Positions 33,578 through 44,883 of a DNA stretch of 64,000 bases are shown in pieces (positions within the stretch are counted from its first letter, which is position 1; each line of letters opens with the position of its first letter). This DNA is from Altererythrobacter sp. Lineage in GTDB: Bacteria > Pseudomonadota > Alphaproteobacteria > Sphingomonadales > Sphingomonadaceae. Under the pieces are notes generated by a model that did not search any database, was not told the DNA's origin, and saw nothing but the letters and a program-made list of their open reading frames with translations. The stretch lies in the NCBI GenBank assembly GCA_017308255.1, contig JAFKFN010000002.1, positions 62,001-126,000 on the forward strand. Reading direction: 5' to 3'. A program made the translations under genes and the position numbers.

Positions 33578-35896
33578 CTATGCTTTCTGCCGGCCTTTGG
33601 AGGCAGGCTGTTGAATTTCAAGGATATCATTGGCGCGCATAGGGCGGAACAAGCCGAAGCCCTGGGCCACCACGCAGCCTAATTCCTTAAGCATTCTCAA
33701 AGTGGCGCCGTCTTCCACCCCTTCGGCTACCACGATGATTCGCAAATCTTTTCCCAGCTTGAGGACATTCTTCACGATCTCGCGCGCCTTGCTGTCGCGG
33801 GTCACTTGCGCAACGAACAGGCGGTCGATCTTCAACTCGCCGAAGGGCAGGCGCAGCAGGGCCTCGAAGCTCGCCGCGCCTACGCCGAAATCGTCCATCG
33901 ATATCTTCGGGCCCAGGGCGCAAACCTCCGCCATCACCGCGCCGGCGGTCTCAAAGCTGGAGATGCGATAGGTCTCGGTTATCTCCAGCGTCAGGCGTTC
34001 CGGGTCGAAGCGCGTTTCGGCCAGCACTTCGCGCAGCGTGTTGACGATCGCCCAATCGTGCAACAGCGTGGCGGAAATGTTGACCGCGATCGGCAGGATG
34101 CGCTCCACGGCTTCGAAGTCCTTCCCCGCCAGGCATGCCTCGCGCAGCACGAACCGCGTGAGATGCAGCATGCGCCCCGCGCTCTCGCATTGCCGGATGA
34201 ACAGGTCGGGCGCGATCGGCCCTCTTTGCGGATCGTCCCAGCGCACCAGTGCTTCCACGCCCACGATGTCGCCCGTCTCGATCAGGACCTTCGGCTGATA
34301 GACCAGATAGATCTCGCCGTTCTCCATCGCCGCGTCGATGCGCGCCTGCAGCGAGATGCTCCACAGCAGGTCCTCGTCGCTTTCGATCTGCGTCGCGGCG
34401 ATCGGATTGTGCGCCTCGGACGTCTGCTCGACGGCCGATACGGCAGAGGCCAGCCGCTTTGCGGTGCTGGGCGAAGGGCTGGTGTCGATGCTGAAGGTCA
34501 TGCTCACGTCGACCGGCTCGCCGCCGACGATCAGCGGGGCCGAAAGAAGCGCGCGCAAGCCTTCGAGGTGGTCCCTGATCAGGCGCAAGTCGCGTTCGGG
34601 AACGCACCAGGCGAGATATTGCCCCAGCCCTATATAGAAGGCCTGATCGGGGGTGTTCAGCCGCAGCCGTTCGACGATGCGGTTGAGGTATTCGCTATGC
34701 AGTTCCTGCGGCAGGGTGCGCTTCACGTCGCCCAGCCGGTGAATCTTGCCGACCACGATCGTCGGCTGCGTATCGGCGACCGTCTTGTCCGCCTCCAGCG
34801 CGGCGAAGGTGGGCAGGCCGCTCTCGGGATCGACCAGGGCCCGGTGGTTGCGCCACGTCTTCAGCGCTCTCAGCAGCGCGTAGGCCGCCAGGAAGGCGAA
34901 GCTCGGCGCCGTCTCGATGCGCACGCCGGCGAAAGCCGCCGCGATGATCGCGGCGGGCAGGGCGATGAACAGCGCCAGCGATGCGGGGCGGGCCAGGCGG
35001 CCGAGCGGCCGGCTCGACGCCAGGCACAGCACCAGCACGCAGAACGCCAGGACGGGAAAGCCGCCCACGCGGCCGGTCAGGCCGGCCTTGAGCGTTTCCG
35101 CGCCGTAGATCTGCACCAGCGGCTTCGGCACATTGGTATAGCCGGGTATGCCGGCCGAATTGCGCCCTGATGGATCGGCATTGCCGATCAGCAGCACGCG
35201 CCCCGCCACTGCCCGGCCAAGGGTGTCGGCCGTGATCTCGCCCGTCGCCACGTCGTCCAGGCTCAGGCTGGGTATCACCGAACGCCGGAAGCCGTAGTTG
35301 ACAGGGAAGCTTTCGGCCGATGGCCCCGTCACGCCCGCCATCGATGCCGGCAAGCTGGGCAGGTCGCTGCCGTGCCCGGCCATGGTGAACGGCATGTCCC
35401 AGGCATAGCCAAGGTAATTGAAGTAAGTCGCTTCGCCGACTTGGCGAATGCCGGCGGCAATCTGCGGTATCGTCTGGTGCCGCCGGTCGACCCCGTTCAC
35501 ATCGGTTTCGTAGCTCTGCACCAGATAGAGCCGGTCGCCCAGCCGCTGCATCGCCGATCGAAGCTCGGCATCGGCGGCGGCGTCGGAAGGGCGCTCGAAG
35601 GCGAAATTGACATAGACGCGCGCGGCCTGGGTATCGGCCAGCCGATCGAGCGCATGCGCCAGTTCACGCCGCCTCTGGGGGAAGCGATGGTCGCCGAATT
35701 CGCCGTCGGTTCCGACGAAGACGATCTCGCCCGATGGCTTGAAGGCATGGATGCGGGCCTGCGCGGTCCACAGGATCTGGTCCAGCGGCCCGGTGGTATT
35801 GGTCAGCAGCAGGGCGAGCGCCACGGCGGCGGCAGCGATCACGTCGCGGACGCGCGCATTGAATCCCGGAGTCTGGCTGGCTCGTGTCTTCCGCAC
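33578..35896 (-). CDS. CHASE2 sensor with degenerate GGDEF and intact EAL phosphodiesterase
   Basis: 772 residues from GTG 35896; no alternative Met until residue ~130. Helix 1 (VIAAAAVALALLLTN) leads into a periplasmic CHASE2 domain (~40-270), then two or three helices (FPVLAFCVLVLCLA, LALFIALPAAIIAAAFAGV). A GGDEF-like region (~370-490) lacks the GGDEF motif; IGLGQYLAWCVP stands there. The EAL domain (~510-765) has VEALVRW, NISATLL, ITETYR, DDFGVG, KIDRLF and EGVED, the catalytic set. It should hydrolyse cyclic-di-GMP in response to an external signal. Confidence 0.93.
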   Translation of the reverse strand: MRKTRASQTPGFNARVRDVIAAAAVALALLLTNTTGPLDQILWTAQARIHAFKPSGEIVFVGTDGEFGDHRFPQRRRELAHALDRLADTQAARVYVNFAFERPSDAAADAELRSAMQRLGDRLYLVQSYETDVNGVDRRHQTIPQIAAGIRQVGEATYFNYLGYAWDMPFTMAGHGSDLPSLPASMAGVTGPSAESFPVNYGFRRSVIPSLSLDDVATGEITADTLGRAVAGRVLLIGNADPSGRNSAGIPGYTNVPKPLVQIYGAETLKAGLTGRVGGFPVLAFCVLVLCLASSRPLGRLARPASLALFIALPAAIIAAAFAGVRIETAPSFAFLAAYALLRALKTWRNHRALVDPESGLPTFAALEADKTVADTQPTIVVGKIHRLGDVKRTLPQELHSEYLNRIVERLRLNTPDQAFYIGLGQYLAWCVPERDLRLIRDHLEGLRALLSAPLIVGGEPVDVSMTFSIDTSPSPSTAKRLASAVSAVEQTSEAHNPIAATQIESDEDLLWSISLQARIDAAMENGEIYLVYQPKVLIETGDIVGVEALVRWDDPQRGPIAPDLFIRQCESAGRMLHLTRFVLREACLAGKDFEAVERILPIAVNISATLLHDWAIVNTLREVLAETRFDPERLTLEITETYRISSFETAGAVMAEVCALGPKISMDDFGVGAASFEALLRLPFGELKIDRLFVAQVTRDSKAREIVKNVLKLGKDLRIIVVAEGVEDGATLRMLKELGCVVAQGFGLFRPMRANDILEIQQPASKGRQKA

Positions 35897-36388
35897 GGGG
35901 GCGGTGCTTTCTCAGGTGCTGGGTGGCTGACGTTTAGGGTTAAAACGTAAAGAACCTCTGACGCCGGGGGCCTCCATCCGCCGGCCGGCAAGGGCGCCTT
36001 GCCGCCGAACCCGCCCTTTGCTTGACCTCGCGCCCGATCGCGCTTAAGGGCGCGCCCATCCGGAGTCAGGGCCAAGCCCGGCGTCGGGTAGATAGAGCTG
36101 AACATTGCCGGAGATGTCCCTGGGGCCTTCGTATTCGCGCGGGCCTTGTCTCTGTTGAAGCGGAAGCGCGTGTTTTCGTTTTTGGGGCAGCCGTCAAAGT
36201 AACCCGGTGCTCGATGGGCGCGGGTGGAGCGTTTCAGGCTCGTGCGGCGAATGCACCGGTTGCGGCCGGCACTCGCGCATGATCCTCATTCCTTCGCCCT
36301 GGTCCGGTGGCACGGCACCGATCCTTTCGGGGAAAGCTGGAACCGGCTTTCCGCCCTGCGGATCGGCAGACAAGGTGAAGAGAATTCA
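35897..36388 (+). promoter_or_regulatory. 492-bp leader/promoter region of the str operon
   Basis: No gene is supported here. The best sigma70-like pair is TTGACC (36022-36027) and TAAGGG (36045-36050) with a 17-base spacer, about 340 bases before rpsL. This leaves a long 5' untranslated leader. The same spacing and a similar -10 are seen before rpsM. Confidence 0.4.
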
Positions 36389-36760
36389 ATGCCGACGATC
36401 AACCAACTGGTCCGCAAGGGCCGCGAGCCGAAGCCGGACAACAACAAGGTGCCGGCCATGGAGCAGAACCCGCAGAAGCGCGGCGTCTGCACCCGCGTCT
36501 ACACCACCACGCCGAAGAAGCCGAACTCGGCGCTGCGCAAGGTGGCCAAGATCCGCCTGACCAACCAGCGCGAAGTCATCGCCTACATTCCGGGCGAAGG
36601 CCACAACCTGCAGGAACACTCCGTGGTGCTGATCCGCGGCGGCCGTGTGCGCGACCTTCCGGGCGTGCGCTACCACGTGCTGCGCGGCGTGCTCGACACG
36701 CAGGGCGTGAAGGACCGCCGGCAGTCGCGCTCCAAGTACGGCGCCAAGCGTCCCAAGTGA
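36389..36760 (+). CDS. rpsL: Ribosomal protein S12
   Basis: 123 residues, full length. The decoding-centre loops are [14 protein letters not shown] (Lys43 kept) and [14 protein letters not shown]. Position 88 is Arg instead of the Lys found in E. coli; K88R is a known streptomycin-resistance change. S12 lines the decoding site of the 30S subunit. It is the first gene of the str operon, with GGTGAAGAG as a ribosome site. Confidence 0.98.
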   Translation: MPTINQLVRKGREPKPDNNKVPAMEQNPQKRGVCTRVYTTTPKKPNSALRKVAKIRLTNQREVIAYIPGEGHNLQEHSVVLIRGGRVRDLPGVRYHVLRGVLDTQGVKDRRQSRSKYGAKRPK

Positions 36761-36781
36761 CCTGGCGGCCGCAGGCGTCAG

Positions 36782-36888
36782 GTCATCCTGAACTCGTTTC
36801 AGGATCCAGGGTGCCGCAAGCCCAGGTCTAGGAATTCATAAGGCCGAGCCAACCGCCCGATGGACCCTGAAACCAGTTCAGGGTGACG
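36782..36888. repeat. Palindromic repeat between rpsL and rpsG (family C)
   Basis: The left arm GTCATCCTGAACTCGTTTCA continues GGATCCAGGGT; the right arm TGGACCCTGAAACCAGTTCA continues GGGTGAC as its imperfect complement. The centre (~45 bases) is unique in this window. It interrupts the str operon without a T-tract. Confidence 0.87.
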
Positions 36889-36933
36889 AAATTGGGAAGG
36901 GCAGCCGGCCGGGTGATCAAAAGGAATAATCCG

Positions 36934-37404
36934 ATGTCACGTCGTCGTCGTCCCGAGAAGCGGGAAATCCTGCCCGATCCCAAGTACGGTGATCAGGTCC
37001 TGTCCAAGTTCATGAACAACCTCATGCTCGACGGGAAGAAGTCGGTCGCCGAAAAGATCGTCTATGGCGCGCTGGAGACGGTCGAAAGCCGCGCCAAGGC
37101 CGATCCGATCGCGCTGTTCCACGATGCGCTGGCCAATGTTTCCCCGGCGGTCGAAGTGCGCTCGCGCCGTGTCGGCGGCGCCACCTACCAGGTTCCGGTG
37201 GAGGTTCGTCCGGAGCGTGCCCAGGCGCTCGCCATCCGCTGGCTGATCTCGGCCGCCCGTGGCCGCGCCGAAACCACCATGTCCGCCCGCCTTTCGGGCG
37301 AGCTGATGGATGCGGCCAACAACCGCGGCAACGCGGTCAAGAAGCGCGAGGATACGCACCGCATGGCCGACGCCAACCGCGCGTTCTCGCACTACCGCTG
37401 GTAA
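36934..37404 (+). CDS. rpsG: Ribosomal protein S7
   Basis: 156 residues with the standard opening [20 protein letters not shown] and the conserved [12 protein letters not shown] and [20 protein letters not shown]-like end ([15 protein letters not shown]). S7 starts assembly of the 30S head and contacts the E-site tRNA; in E. coli it represses the str mRNA. The ribosome site is AAGGAAT. Confidence 0.98.
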   Translation: MSRRRRPEKREILPDPKYGDQVLSKFMNNLMLDGKKSVAEKIVYGALETVESRAKADPIALFHDALANVSPAVEVRSRRVGGATYQVPVEVRPERAQALAIRWLISAARGRAETTMSARLSGELMDAANNRGNAVKKREDTHRMADANRAFSHYRW

Positions 37405-37482
37405 GCCGTCTTTAATCGGTAACATTGGTTACCATATGGGGGCTGCCTTACGGGGCGCCCCCTTACATCCGAGGAATTTCCC

Positions 37483-39576
37483 ATGGCACGCAGCCATCCC
37501 ATCGAGCGCTACCGCAATTTCGGTATCATGGCGCACATCGACGCCGGCAAGACGACGACGACGGAGCGCATCCTCTACTACACCGGCAAGTCCTACAAGA
37601 TCGGCGAAGTGCATGATGGCGCCGCCACGATGGACTGGATGGAGCAGGAGCAGGAGCGTGGCATCACCATCACCTCCGCCGCGACCACCTGCTTCTGGCA
37701 GGCGGAGGACGGCCAGGGCCCCGAACACCGCCTGAATATCATCGACACTCCCGGTCACGTCGACTTCACCATCGAAGTCGAACGCTCGCTGCGCGTGCTC
37801 GATGGTGCCGTGGCTGCGTTCGATGGCGTCGCCGGCGTGGAACCGCAGTCCGAAACCGTGTGGCGCCAGGCCGAAAAGTACGGCGTGCCGCGGATGTGCT
37901 ACATCAACAAGCTCGATCGCACGGGCGCCAATTTCTATTACTGCGTGCAGACGATCATCGATCGTCTCGGCGCGGTGCCTGCCCCGCTCTATCTCCCGAT
38001 CGGCGCCGAGTCCGATTTCAAGGGCCTGGTGGACCTGGTGAACAACCGGGCGATCATCTGGCATGACGAAAGCCTGGGCGCGAAGTTCGATTACGTCGAG
38101 ATCCCGGCCGATATGGCCGACAAGGCGGCCGAATATCGCGAAAAGCTCGTCGAGCTCGCCGTCGAGCAGGATGACGAGGCGATGGAGGCCTATCTCGAAG
38201 GCACGGAGCCCGATGTCGCCACGCTGAAGAAGCTGATCCGCAAGGGCACGTTGTCCCAGGCGTTCGTGCCGGTGCTCTGCGGCTCCTCGTTCAAGAACAA
38301 GGGCGTGCAGGCGCTGCTCGACGCGGTTGTCGACTATCTGCCGAGCCCGGTCGACGTGCCGGCGATCAAGGGCGTCAAGCCCGACAGCGACGAGGAAGAC
38401 AGCCGCCCGTCGGACGACAACGCGCCGTTCTCCGCGCTGGCGTTCAAGATCATGAACGATCCGTTCGTCGGCTCGCTCACCTTCACCCGCCTCTATTCGG
38501 GCAAGCTCTCCAAGGGCTCGGTCCTGAACTCGGTGAAGGACAAGCGCGAGAAGATCGGCCGCATGCTGCTGATGCACTCCAACAACCGCGAGGACATCGA
38601 AGAGGCCTATGCCGGCGATATCGTCGCCCTGGCCGGCCTCAAGGAGACGACGACCGGCGATACGCTGTGCGATCCGGCGAACCCGATCATTCTGGAGCGG
38701 ATGGAGTTCCCCGAGCCGGTGATCGAACTGTCGGTCGAACCCAAGACCAAGGCCGACCAGGAGAAGATGGGCGTCGCCCTCAGCCGTCTCGCGGCGGAGG
38801 ATCCCTCGTTCCGCGTCTCCACCGATCATGAATCGGGCCAGACGATCATCAAGGGGATGGGCGAGCTTCACCTCGACATCCTGGTCGATCGCATGAAGCG
38901 CGAATTCAAGGTCGAGGCCAATGTCGGCGCGCCGCAGGTGGCCTATCGCGAAAGCCTCGCCCGCCCGGTGGAGCTCAGCTACACCCACAAGAAGCAGTCG
39001 GGCGGCTCCGGCCAGTTCGGCGAGGTCAAGGTCGCGCTGGCTCCGGGCGAGCGCGGTTCGGGCATCGAGTTCATCGACGAGATCAAGGGCGGCAACATCC
39101 CGCGCGAATATATCCCGTCGGTGGAGAAGGGCATGCGCGAGCAGGCGGCCAGCGGCTACCTGATCGGCTTCCCGATCATCGACTTCACGATCCGCCTGAT
39201 CGACGGCAAGTACCACGACGTCGACTCCTCGACGATCGCGTTCGAGATCGCCGGCCGGGGCGCGATGCGCGAAGGCGCGGAGAAGGCCGGTATCAAGCTG
39301 CTCGAGCCGATCATGAAGGTGGAGGTGGTGACGCCGGAAGAGTACATGGGCGACGTGATCGGCGACCTGAACTCCCGGCGCGGCATGATCCAGGGCACCG
39401 ACAGCCGCGGCAACGCGCAGGTCGTCGAAGCGATCGTCCCGCTCGCCAACATGTTCGGCTACGTCAACGAACTGCGTTCGTTCACGCAGGGGCGCGCGCA
39501 GTACACGATGCAGTTCTCGCACTATGACGAAGTGCCCGCGAACGTGGCGGCCGAAGTCAAGGAGAAGCTTGCCTAA
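37483..39576 (+). CDS. fusA: Elongation factor G
   Basis: 697 residues. G1 [15 protein letters not shown], switch-2 IDTPGHVDF and NKLDRTGA are intact in the GTPase domain; domains II-V follow, with [14 protein letters not shown]-like [17 protein letters not shown] and the C-terminal [19 protein letters not shown]. It drives tRNA-mRNA translocation and, with RRF, ribosome recycling. The 79-base gap after rpsG holds AGGAATTTCCC before the start. Confidence 0.98.
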   Translation: MARSHPIERYRNFGIMAHIDAGKTTTTERILYYTGKSYKIGEVHDGAATMDWMEQEQERGITITSAATTCFWQAEDGQGPEHRLNIIDTPGHVDFTIEVERSLRVLDGAVAAFDGVAGVEPQSETVWRQAEKYGVPRMCYINKLDRTGANFYYCVQTIIDRLGAVPAPLYLPIGAESDFKGLVDLVNNRAIIWHDESLGAKFDYVEIPADMADKAAEYREKLVELAVEQDDEAMEAYLEGTEPDVATLKKLIRKGTLSQAFVPVLCGSSFKNKGVQALLDAVVDYLPSPVDVPAIKGVKPDSDEEDSRPSDDNAPFSALAFKIMNDPFVGSLTFTRLYSGKLSKGSVLNSVKDKREKIGRMLLMHSNNREDIEEAYAGDIVALAGLKETTTGDTLCDPANPIILERMEFPEPVIELSVEPKTKADQEKMGVALSRLAAEDPSFRVSTDHESGQTIIKGMGELHLDILVDRMKREFKVEANVGAPQVAYRESLARPVELSYTHKKQSGGSGQFGEVKVALAPGERGSGIEFIDEIKGGNIPREYIPSVEKGMREQAASGYLIGFPIIDFTIRLIDGKYHDVDSSTIAFEIAGRGAMREGAEKAGIKLLEPIMKVEVVTPEEYMGDVIGDLNSRRGMIQGTDSRGNAQVVEAIVPLANMFGYVNELRSFTQGRAQYTMQFSHYDEVPANVAAEVKEKLA

Positions 39577-39593
39577 GGCAGGCCGAGCGTCTA

Positions 39594-39625
39594 GGGGCGG
39601 GCGCCTGATTCAGGGCGTCCGCCCC
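39594..39625 (+). terminator. Hairpin between fusA and tuf
   Basis: A stem of about 14 bp (GGGGCGGGCGCCTG paired with CAGGGCGTCCGCCCC, one bulge) with a three-base loop is followed by GTTTCCC. It may partially stop or process the mRNA; tuf starts 43 bases later. Confidence 0.6.
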
Positions 39626-39667
39626 GTTTCCCACCAGCGTAGATTCGAAGAACAGAGGTTATAGGAA

Positions 39668-40843
<1,176 letters not shown>

Positions 40844-40856
40844 TATAGGCCCGATC

Positions 40857-40949
40857 GCCGGCGGGGATTCGTCCCTGCCGGCCGGGATTTTCGAGGGGCC
40901 GCCCCACAGCCGGGCAGATACCGGCGGGCAGGGCGGTCTCTTGTTTTTT
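40857..40949 (+). terminator. Two hairpins and terminator after tuf
   Basis: Hairpin 1 (40857-40882) pairs GCCGGCGGGGA with TCCCTGCCGGC. Hairpin 2 pairs GCCGCCC (40898-40904) with GGGCGGT (40931-40937) and is followed by CTCTTGTTTTTT. The second looks like a true intrinsic terminator, so rpsJ is probably transcribed from its own promoter just downstream. Confidence 0.75.
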
Positions 40950-41013
40950 GGATGATCCGCCCCGGATCGCTTCGGGGCAGTCATCCTTGGCTCTTTCGCA
41001 TCGGTAGTAGGAC

Positions 41014-41325
41014 ATGGAAGCTCAGAATATCCGTATTCGCCTGAAGGCCTTCGATCACCGCGTGCTCGACCAGGCGACTGGCGAGATCGCGGACACGGCG
41101 CGCCGTACGGGCGCACTCATCCGGGGCCCCATTCCTCTCCCGACGCGTATCGAGAAGTTCACCGTGAACCGCGGCCCGCACATCGACAAGAAGTCGCGCG
41201 AGCAGTTCGAGGTGCGCACCTACAAGCGGCTGCTCGACATCGTGCAGCCCAACGCCACGACGGTCGATGCGCTGATGAAGCTCGATCTGGCCGCCGGCGT
41301 GAACGTCGAAATCAAGCTGGCTTAA
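41014..41325 (+). CDS. rpsJ: Ribosomal protein S10
   Basis: 103 residues, full length: [39 protein letters not shown] and [17 protein letters not shown] are all canonical. S10 is part of the 30S head and, as NusE, of transcription antitermination complexes. It is first in the S10 operon, 170 bases after tuf with a terminator between. Confidence 0.98.
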   Translation: MEAQNIRIRLKAFDHRVLDQATGEIADTARRTGALIRGPIPLPTRIEKFTVNRGPHIDKKSREQFEVRTYKRLLDIVQPNATTVDALMKLDLAAGVNVEIKLA

Positions 41326-41548
41326 AGCCGGCTGTCTTTGGCCCCCGGTGAAAGCAGGGGCCTTGATCGGTGGTTGATATGGCCGCTGATCGGGACACAA
41401 GGGATACCGCCGGCGATCTGCCGGGCTGCGTCCCCCGTCTCGCCTCCGCGCTTGTGGAGGCAACTCAGCCCGGGCGGGGCGATGCATGACAATCGGGCTG
41501 GCAAGCCTGTCGGATGGTCCGGCAGGCCTCTGTTGAAGGAGTCTGATC
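41326..41548 (+). promoter_or_regulatory. Structured 223-nt gap between rpsJ and rplC
   Basis: Three hairpins are visible: GGCCCC/GGGGCC (41340-41362), GCCTCC/GGAGGC (41442-41461) and GCCTGTCGG/CCGGCAGGC (41505-41527). The last ends ten bases before the GAAGGAG ribosome site of rplC. There is no gene and no T-tract. In most bacteria rpsJ and rplC are a few tens of bases apart, so this is a candidate control region for the rest of the operon. Confidence 0.5.
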
Positions 41549-42442
41549 ATGCGCACGGGCGTGATCGCAAAGAAAGTCGGGATGACCCGCCTGTTCCAGG
41601 ATGACGGCCGCCATGTGCCGGTCACCGTTCTGGCGCTGGAGGATTGCCAGGTGGTTTCCCACCGCACTGCCGATCGTGACGGTTACGTCGCGGTCCAGGT
41701 CGGCGCGGGCGAGGCCAAGCAGAAGAACGTTGCCAAGCCGCAGCGCGAACATTTCGCCAAGGCGCAGGTTCCGCTGAAGAAGAAGGTCGCCGAATTCCGC
41801 CTCGATAGCGAGGAAGGCCTGCTTCCCGTCGGCGCGACGATCAGCGCGGAACACTTCATTGCCGGCCAGATGGTCGACGTATCGGGCCACACGCAGGGCA
41901 AGGGCTTTGCCGGCGCCATGAAGCGCTGGGGCTTCGGCGGTCTGCGCGCCACGCACGGCGTGTCGGTGTCGCACCGCTCGCACGGTTCCACCGGTCAGCG
42001 GCAGGATCCCGGCAAGGTCTTCAAGAACAAGAAGATGGCCGGCCACATGGGCGATCGCCAGCGCACCCAGCAGAACCTGGAAGTCGTGCGCACGGATGCC
42101 GCCCGCGGGCTGATCTTCGTCAAGGGTTCGGTCCCGGGCGCGAAGAACGGCTGGCTGCTGGTCCGCGACGCGGTGAAGCTGCCGATGCCCGAAGGCGCGC
42201 CGTTCCCCGGCGCGATCCTCGAAAGGAAGAGCACCGCTCCCGAGCATCAGGAGGCCCCGGCCGGCATGGTCGAAGCGGCTGCCGAGCACGAGGACAGCAC
42301 CCAGCTGACCGCGGAGCAGGAAGCCCGGCTCCTCGAGGAACAGCAGGCCGGCGCCGGTGACGAGACCACCCCGGCCGTGGGTGAAGAGAACAATCCCGCC
42401 GAGGGCAATGCGCCCGAAGCGGACGCAGGCAAGGAGGGCTGA
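41549..42442 (+). CDS. rplC: Ribosomal protein L3 with acidic C-terminal tail
   Basis: 297 residues; normal bacterial L3 is about 205-240. The ribosomal part is complete: [60 protein letters not shown] and [15 protein letters not shown]. From about residue 228 a low-complexity tail rich in Glu, Ala and Pro follows ([37 protein letters not shown]). L3 starts 50S assembly and shapes the peptidyl-transferase centre. The tail probably stays disordered on the ribosome surface. Next gene after three bases. Confidence 0.97.
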   Translation: MRTGVIAKKVGMTRLFQDDGRHVPVTVLALEDCQVVSHRTADRDGYVAVQVGAGEAKQKNVAKPQREHFAKAQVPLKKKVAEFRLDSEEGLLPVGATISAEHFIAGQMVDVSGHTQGKGFAGAMKRWGFGGLRATHGVSVSHRSHGSTGQRQDPGKVFKNKKMAGHMGDRQRTQQNLEVVRTDAARGLIFVKGSVPGAKNGWLLVRDAVKLPMPEGAPFPGAILERKSTAPEHQEAPAGMVEAAAEHEDSTQLTAEQEARLLEEQQAGAGDETTPAVGEENNPAEGNAPEADAGKEG

Positions 42443-42445
42443 TCC

Positions 42446-43069
42446 GTGAAGGTGAAGGTCCAGAAGCTCGACGGCAAGGCCGCCGGCGATATCGAGCTCA
42501 ACGATGCCGTGTTCGGCGTTGAGCCGCGCGCCGACATCCTCCATCGCGTCGTCACCTGGCAGCTCGAGAACCGGCGCGGCACCGCCCGCCCGACGCGCGA
42601 GCGCTCTGACGTCGCCCGCACGGGCAAGAAGTGGGGTCGCCAGAAGGGCGGCGGCACGGCTCGCCACGGCGATCGCCGCGCGCCGGTGTTCATCGGCGGC
42701 GGCAAGGCGCACGGCGCCCGGCTGCGCGATTTCGAACAGTCGCTCAACAAGAAGGTCCGCGCGCTGGGCCTCAAGATGGCGCTCTCCGCCAAGGCGAAGG
42801 ATGGCCTCGTGGTCATCGATTCGCTGGAGCTCAAGGATGCCAAGACCAAGGCGCTCGCCGCCGCGTTCGGCCAGAACGGCTGGAACGGCAAGGTCCTGGT
42901 GATCGACGGCGATGCGGTGGACGGCGCCTTCAGGCAGGCGGCCGGCAATCTGCCAGGCGTCAACGTGCTGCCGGCCGTGGGCGCCAACGTCTACGATATC
43001 CTGAAGCATGACACGCTGGTCCTGACCAAGGCCGCGGTCGAAAAGCTGGAGGCGCGCTTCAATGGCTAA
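42446..43069 (+). CDS. rplD: Ribosomal protein L4
   Basis: 207 residues from GTG 42446, with AAGGAGGG in the end of rplC as a ribosome site. The exit-tunnel loop is intact: [20 protein letters not shown] and [12 protein letters not shown]4 lines the nascent-chain tunnel and in E. coli represses its own operon. It overlaps rplW by eight bases. Confidence 0.97.
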   Translation: MKVKVQKLDGKAAGDIELNDAVFGVEPRADILHRVVTWQLENRRGTARPTRERSDVARTGKKWGRQKGGGTARHGDRRAPVFIGGGKAHGARLRDFEQSLNKKVRALGLKMALSAKAKDGLVVIDSLELKDAKTKALAAAFGQNGWNGKVLVIDGDAVDGAFRQAAGNLPGVNVLPAVGANVYDILKHDTLVLTKAAVEKLEARFNG

Positions 43070-43373
43070 GAAGCAGCACACCGACGCGCGTCACTACGAC
43101 GTGATCCTCGCGCCGCACATCACCGAGAAGTCCACCCTGCTTTCCGAGCACAACGCGGTCGTCTTCAAGGTGGCCGGCACGGCGACCAAGCCGCAGGTGA
43201 AGGAAGCGATCGAGGCGATCTACGACCGCAAGGTCGCGGGCGTGAACATCATCGTCCAGAAGGGCAAGACCAAGCGCTGGAAGGGCCTGCCCTACAAGCG
43301 CACTGACGTGAAGAAGGCGATCGTGACGCTGGCCGAAGGCCAGGATGCGATCGACATCACCAGCGGGATCTGA
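43062..43373 (+). CDS. rplW: Ribosomal protein L23
   Basis: 103 residues: [40 protein letters not shown] and [20 protein letters not shown] are normal for bacterial L23. It sits at the tunnel exit and docks trigger factor and SRP. Its start overlaps the end of rplD. Confidence 0.97.
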   Translation: MAKKQHTDARHYDVILAPHITEKSTLLSEHNAVVFKVAGTATKPQVKEAIEAIYDRKVAGVNIIVQKGKTKRWKGLPYKRTDVKKAIVTLAEGQDAIDITSGI

Positions 43374-43385
43374 GGCTAGAATACC

Positions 43386-44222
43386 ATGGCACTCAAGCAC
43401 TACAACCCGACGAGCCCCGCCCGGCGCGGCCTTATTCTCGTCGACCGCTCGGCCCTCTACAAGGGCAAGCCGGTCAAGGCGCTGACTGAAGGCAAGCGCA
43501 AGACGGGCGGCCGCAACAACAAGGGGCATGTCACCTCGCGCGGCATGGCTGGCGGCCACAAGCAGAAGTACCGCTATATCGACTTCAAGCGTCGTAAGTG
43601 GGGCATGGCGGCCACGGTGGAGCGGATCGAATACGATCCCAACCGCACCGCCTTCATCGCGCTCATCAAGTATGAGGACGGCGAGCTGGCCTATATCCTC
43701 GCCCCCACGCGCCTGGCCCCGGGTGACCAGGTTATCGCGGGCGAGCGCGTGGACACCAAGCCGGGCAACGCGATGCTGCTGGGCCAGATGCCCGTCGGCA
43801 CGATCTGCCACAATGTGGAGATGAAGCCGGGCAAGGGCGGCCAGATCGCCCGTTCGGCCGGCACTTACGTGCAGGTCGTCGGCCGCGACCGCGGCATGGT
43901 GATCGTCCGCCTCAACTCGGGCGAGCAGCGCTATCTGCGGGCCGATTGCATGGGGACGGTGGGTTCGGTGTCGAACCCGGACAACCAGAACCAGAATTTC
44001 GCCAAGGCCGGCCGCAAGCGCTGGATGGGCGTGAAGCCGCTGACGCGCGGCGTCGCCAAGAACCCGGTCGATCACCCGCACGGCGGAGGTGAAGGCCGCA
44101 CCTCGGGCGGCCGCCATCCGGTGACCCCGTGGGGCAAGCCGACCAAGGGTGCCCGTACGCGCCACAACAAGCAGACGGACAAGATGATTATCCGTTCGCG
44201 TCACGCGAAGAAGAAGAGGTAA
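43386..44222 (+). CDS. rplB: Ribosomal protein L2
   Basis: 278 residues. [20 protein letters not shown] is the alphaproteobacterial opening; the peptidyl-transferase-associated end [20 protein letters not shown] is complete with the conserved His in VDHPHGGG. L2 joins the subunits and supports peptide-bond formation. Five bases before rpsS. Confidence 0.98.
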   Translation: MALKHYNPTSPARRGLILVDRSALYKGKPVKALTEGKRKTGGRNNKGHVTSRGMAGGHKQKYRYIDFKRRKWGMAATVERIEYDPNRTAFIALIKYEDGELAYILAPTRLAPGDQVIAGERVDTKPGNAMLLGQMPVGTICHNVEMKPGKGGQIARSAGTYVQVVGRDRGMVIVRLNSGEQRYLRADCMGTVGSVSNPDNQNQNFAKAGRKRWMGVKPLTRGVAKNPVDHPHGGGEGRTSGGRHPVTPWGKPTKGARTRHNKQTDKMIIRSRHAKKKR

Positions 44223-44227
44223 CGATA

Positions 44228-44503
44228 ATGGCTCGTTCCGTCTGGAAAGGTCCGTTCGTCGATCTGCACCTGCTGAAGAAGGCAGAGGATGCGCAGGACA
44301 AGGGTGGCCGCGCGCCGATCAAGACCTGGTCGCGCCGCAGCACGATCCTGCCGCAGTTCGTCGGCCTGACGTTCAGCGTCTACAATGGACAGAAGTTCAT
44401 TCCCGTGTCCGTCAACGAGGACATGGTTGGTCACAAGCTTGGCGAATTCGCCCCCACGCGCAACTTTCCGGGGCACGCCGCCGACAGGAAGGGTAAGCGC
44501 TGA
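44228..44503 (+). CDS. rpsS: Ribosomal protein S19
   Basis: 91 residues from ATG 44228 (the longer open frame is antisense-free but lies in rplB). [20 protein letters not shown] and [20 protein letters not shown] are standard. S19 is in the 30S head with S13. Its stop overlaps the rplV start by one base (TGATG). Confidence 0.97.
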   Translation: MARSVWKGPFVDLHLLKKAEDAQDKGGRAPIKTWSRRSTILPQFVGLTFSVYNGQKFIPVSVNEDMVGHKLGEFAPTRNFPGHAADRKGKR

Positions 44504-44880
44504 TGGGCAAGCAGAAAGCTCCCCGCCGCGTCGCGGAAAACGAGGCGCTGGCCGTCGGCACCACGATCCGTGGCTCGGCCCAGAAGCTGAACCTCGTCGC
44601 CGGTCTGATCCGCGGCCGCAAGGCCGAAGAGGCGCTGAACATCCTCAGCTTCTCGAAGAAGGCGATGGCGCGCGATGCCCGCAAGGTGCTCGCCAGCGCG
44701 ATCGCCAATGCCGAGAACAACCACGACCTCGACGTGGACGCGCTGGTCGTGGCCGAGGCTTCGGTCGGCAAGTCCATCACCATGAAGCGTTTCGCGACGC
44801 GCGGCCGTGGCAAGTCCACGCGCATTCTCAAGCCGTTCAGCCGGCTGCGCATCGTCGTCCGCGAAGTCGAGGAGGCCTGA
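44503..44880 (+). CDS. rplV: Ribosomal protein L22
   Basis: 125 residues. [20 protein letters not shown] and the beta-hairpin tip [20 protein letters not shown], where macrolide-resistance changes occur, look normal. L22 spans all six 23S domains and lines the exit tunnel. Confidence 0.97.
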   Translation: MGKQKAPRRVAENEALAVGTTIRGSAQKLNLVAGLIRGRKAEEALNILSFSKKAMARDARKVLASAIANAENNHDLDVDALVVAEASVGKSITMKRFATRGRGKSTRILKPFSRLRIVVREVEEA

Positions 44881-44883
44881 TCG

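Noticed and set aside
37429-39522. 697-codon open frame antisense to fusA
   Set aside because: High GC makes long antisense frames common; the composition (His/Asp/Leu-rich, no family) and the clear EF-G on the plus strand show it is a shadow.
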